From positions 1-7,131 of the forward strand of contig JAFRUW010000133.1 in assembly GCA_017438675.1 (NCBI GenBank): a stretch of 7,131 nt of DNA, written 5' to 3'. The stretch is from Oscillospiraceae bacterium (GTDB taxonomy: Bacteria > Bacillota > Clostridia > Oscillospirales > Oscillospiraceae). The position numbers and the translations under genes were made by a program. Shown here piece by piece: positions 6,126 to 7,131 of the stretch (position 1 is the stretch's first letter; each line of letters opens with the position of its first letter). The notes below the pieces were generated by a model. The model searched no databases and had not been told where the DNA came from. It saw nothing but the letters and a program-made list of their open reading frames with translations.

Positions 6126-6608
6126 ATGGAAATCGAAAGAAAATGGCACATGAAACAATATCCGGAGCTTCCGGTAAAGACTCACACCCGGATGGAGCAG
6201 AGCTACCTGTCCATCGTTCCCGAGCTTAGGATCAGGAAGTATACCGACCTTATGGGGGAGAAGCCCGACAAATTTGAGCTGACGATCAAATCCGAGGGTA
6301 CCCTCGCCAGGGAGGAGATCAACAAGGAGCTGACCCGTGAGGAGTACGAAATCCTGCTCAATATGAACGGCAATCTTCCGCCGGTGGTGAAGGATCACAG
6401 GACATACGATTACAACGGATACGTGCTTGAGTTTTCCGTTGTGGACCCGGGAAGGAGCACGGCGTTCTCCTACGCTGAGGTGGAGTTTAAGACTGTTGAG
6501 GAGGCGGAGGCCTTTGAGCCTCCCGAGTGGTTCGGCAGGGAGACCACAAACACGAAGGATTTCAGGATGAGAAAATACTGGCAGGCAACACGTCTGAGAG
6601 ATAAATAA
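6126..6608 (+). CDS. CYTH-domain triphosphate tunnel metalloenzyme (inorganic triphosphatase-like)
   Basis: A 160-aa cytosolic protein of the CYTH/TTM superfamily, a beta-barrel tunnel whose bacterial members mostly hydrolyse inorganic tripolyphosphate with Mg or Mn. A few members are class IV adenylate cyclases or thiamine triphosphatases. The signature ExExK is at residues 2-6 (EIERK). It is followed by paired basic residues RIR (35-37), the TIK strand (T53, K55), R62 with E63/E64/E68, KDHR (K89, R92), LEFSVVD (E102, D107) and AEVEF (E118, E120), which line the tunnel and bind phosphate or metal. The EAEAFEPPEWFGRETT segment is typical of short stand-alone bacterial CYTH proteins, and the length is normal for them. 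The start is supported by AGGTGAT five bases upstream and by ExExK needing Met1. It is probably transcribed alone and ends in a strong hairpin. The physiological substrate cannot be read from the sequence. Confidence 0.92.
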   Translation: MEIERKWHMKQYPELPVKTHTRMEQSYLSIVPELRIRKYTDLMGEKPDKFELTIKSEGTLAREEINKELTREEYEILLNMNGNLPPVVKDHRTYDYNGYVLEFSVVDPGRSTAFSYAEVEFKTVEEAEAFEPPEWFGRETTNTKDFRMRKYWQATRLRDK

Positions 6609-6612
6609 CGAT

Positions 6613-6650
6613 AAAAAAACAGCGGACACAGAGCATGTGTCCGCTGTTTC
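6613..6650. terminator. Bidirectional terminator between the CYTH and PfkB genes
   Basis: A 13-bp perfect stem, AAACAGCGGACAC (6617-6629) with GTGTCCGCTGTTT (6637-6649), extends by one A-T pair over a small loop. On the - strand it is followed by seven T (complement of 6613-6619), a strong terminator for the kinase gene. On the + strand the tail TTTCTATATTT is weaker. Confidence 0.88.
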
Positions 6651-7131
6651 TATATTTCAATAATATCGATCCTGTTCAGGTATTGCTCTATCGTCTCTCT
6701 GTCGGGCATGGTGCTGCCGGGCATCGTGACGGCTGCTGTACCGCAGGCCGCGGCGTATCTCAGGATCGTTTCATCGTCGGCGCCGTCGGTTATTCCCATG
6801 GCAATTGCGGCTGTCACGGCGTCCCCTGCGCCTACGGTGCATTTCGCCTGAACGGAGAGACCGGGGGAGAGGTAAGCAGCCTTCTCCGATATGTATATCA
6901 GTCCCTTGTCTCCGAGGGAAACAACCACCGTCTGTATGCCGCTTTTTATGAGCTCTTCCGCGGCGCTCTTTACCCTGGCTGTTGTATCAAGCGCACTGCC
7001 GCAAAGCTCCTCAAGCTCGTGAATGTTGGGCTTTACGGCCCAGGGCTTTGCACTGCAAGCTATGCGAAGAGCGTTTCCGGAGGTGTCGACTACGGCTTTC
7101 ACACCTTTGGTACCGCAGAACCTGATCAGAT
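6650..7131 (-). CDS. fruK: PfkB-family sugar kinase, probably 1-phosphofructokinase, N-terminus cut by window edge
   Basis: The C-terminal 160 or so residues of a PfkB/ribokinase-fold kinase that would convert fructose-1-phosphate plus ATP to fructose-1,6-bisphosphate after PTS fructose uptake. The frame stays open past the GTG at 7100-7102 to the right edge (LIRFCGTKGVKAVVDTSGNAL), so that GTG is internal and the gene starts outside. Visible family features, in order, are GVKAVVDTSG, the KPN..ELEEL motif (WAVKPNIHELEELCG), VVVSLGDKG and the anion-hole/catalytic signature TVGAGDA, with the catalytic Asp encoded at 6821-6823. Together these fit FruK best. Tagatose-6-phosphate kinase (LacC) has a very similar sequence and is the main alternative. 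The TAG stop directly abuts the terminator stem. The neighbouring genes that would confirm a fru operon (regulator, PTS) would lie beyond the right edge. A functional link with GH32 at the left end is only suggested. Confidence 0.88.
   Translation of the reverse strand, partial: LIRFCGTKGVKAVVDTSGNALRIACSAKPWAVKPNIHELEELCGSALDTTARVKSAAEELIKSGIQTVVVSLGDKGLIYISEKAAYLSPGLSVQAKCTVGAGDAVTAAIAMGITDGADDETILRYAAACGTAAVTMPGSTMPDRETIEQYLNRIDIIEI

Noticed and set aside
1496..6608. A joint polyphosphate/CotH-type locus linking the Cthe_2159-like lipoprotein with the CYTH protein
   Set aside because: VTC-type polyphosphate polymerases are distant CYTH-superfamily relatives that I recall occurring near such lipoproteins. 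This CYTH protein is the short stand-alone type, lies 3.3 kb away behind rnpB and has its own promoter.
7100..7102. GTG as the start of the PfkB kinase on the minus strand
   Set aside because: The frame continues to the window edge with family-like sequence, and the N-terminal half of the kinase would be missing.

Overview
The window looks like chromosomal DNA from an anaerobic Clostridia-type Firmicute, most likely a Ruminococcus/Oscillospiraceae-like gut or rumen organism. The grounds are a type A RNase P RNA (Bacilli normally have type B), strong Shine-Dalgarno sequences, Firmicute-style lipoproteins, a Cthe_2159-like carbohydrate-binding beta-helix protein and fructan/fructose genes. The DNA is moderately GC-rich by eye. 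Genus-level placement is inference. No mobile element, tRNA, CRISPR array or origin was seen.

Layout from left to right. (1) 1-1340 (+): a GH32 beta-fructosidase, cut at its N-terminus by the window edge and followed by a terminator. (2) 1496-2824 (+): a 442-aa lipoprotein with a Ser/Thr-rich linker, a beta-helix of the Cthe_2159 carbohydrate-binding type and a Gly/Met-rich tail, followed by a hairpin terminator. (3) A promoter and a 5'-leader hairpin precede a 655-aa protein at 3110-5077 (+). It has the full architecture of a P1B (heavy-metal type) P-type ATPase, but nearly every catalytic and metal-binding motif is substituted (DKAGT for DKTGT, GSGADD for GDGxND, SPV for CPC, SR for HP). 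(4) rnpB, the RNase P RNA, at about 5123-5533 (-), with a perfect-consensus promoter and a terminator shared head-on with the ATPase-like gene. (5) 5615-6058 (+): a small uncharacterised lipoprotein diverging from rnpB. (6) 6126-6608 (+): a CYTH/triphosphate tunnel metalloenzyme with its own extended -10 promoter. (7) 6650-7131 (-): the C-terminal part of a PfkB-family sugar kinase, probably 1-phosphofructokinase, sharing a bidirectional terminator with the CYTH gene.

Most genes appear to be single transcription units, each with its own promoter or terminator, rather than one operon. The two ends share a fructose theme: GH32 would release fructose from sucrose or fructans, and FruK would phosphorylate fructose-1-phosphate. 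They lie more than 5 kb apart and on opposite strands, so a direct link is only inferred. The observation most worth following up is the intact but catalytically degenerate P-type ATPase homologue with its own promoter and a hairpin at the start of its transcript.
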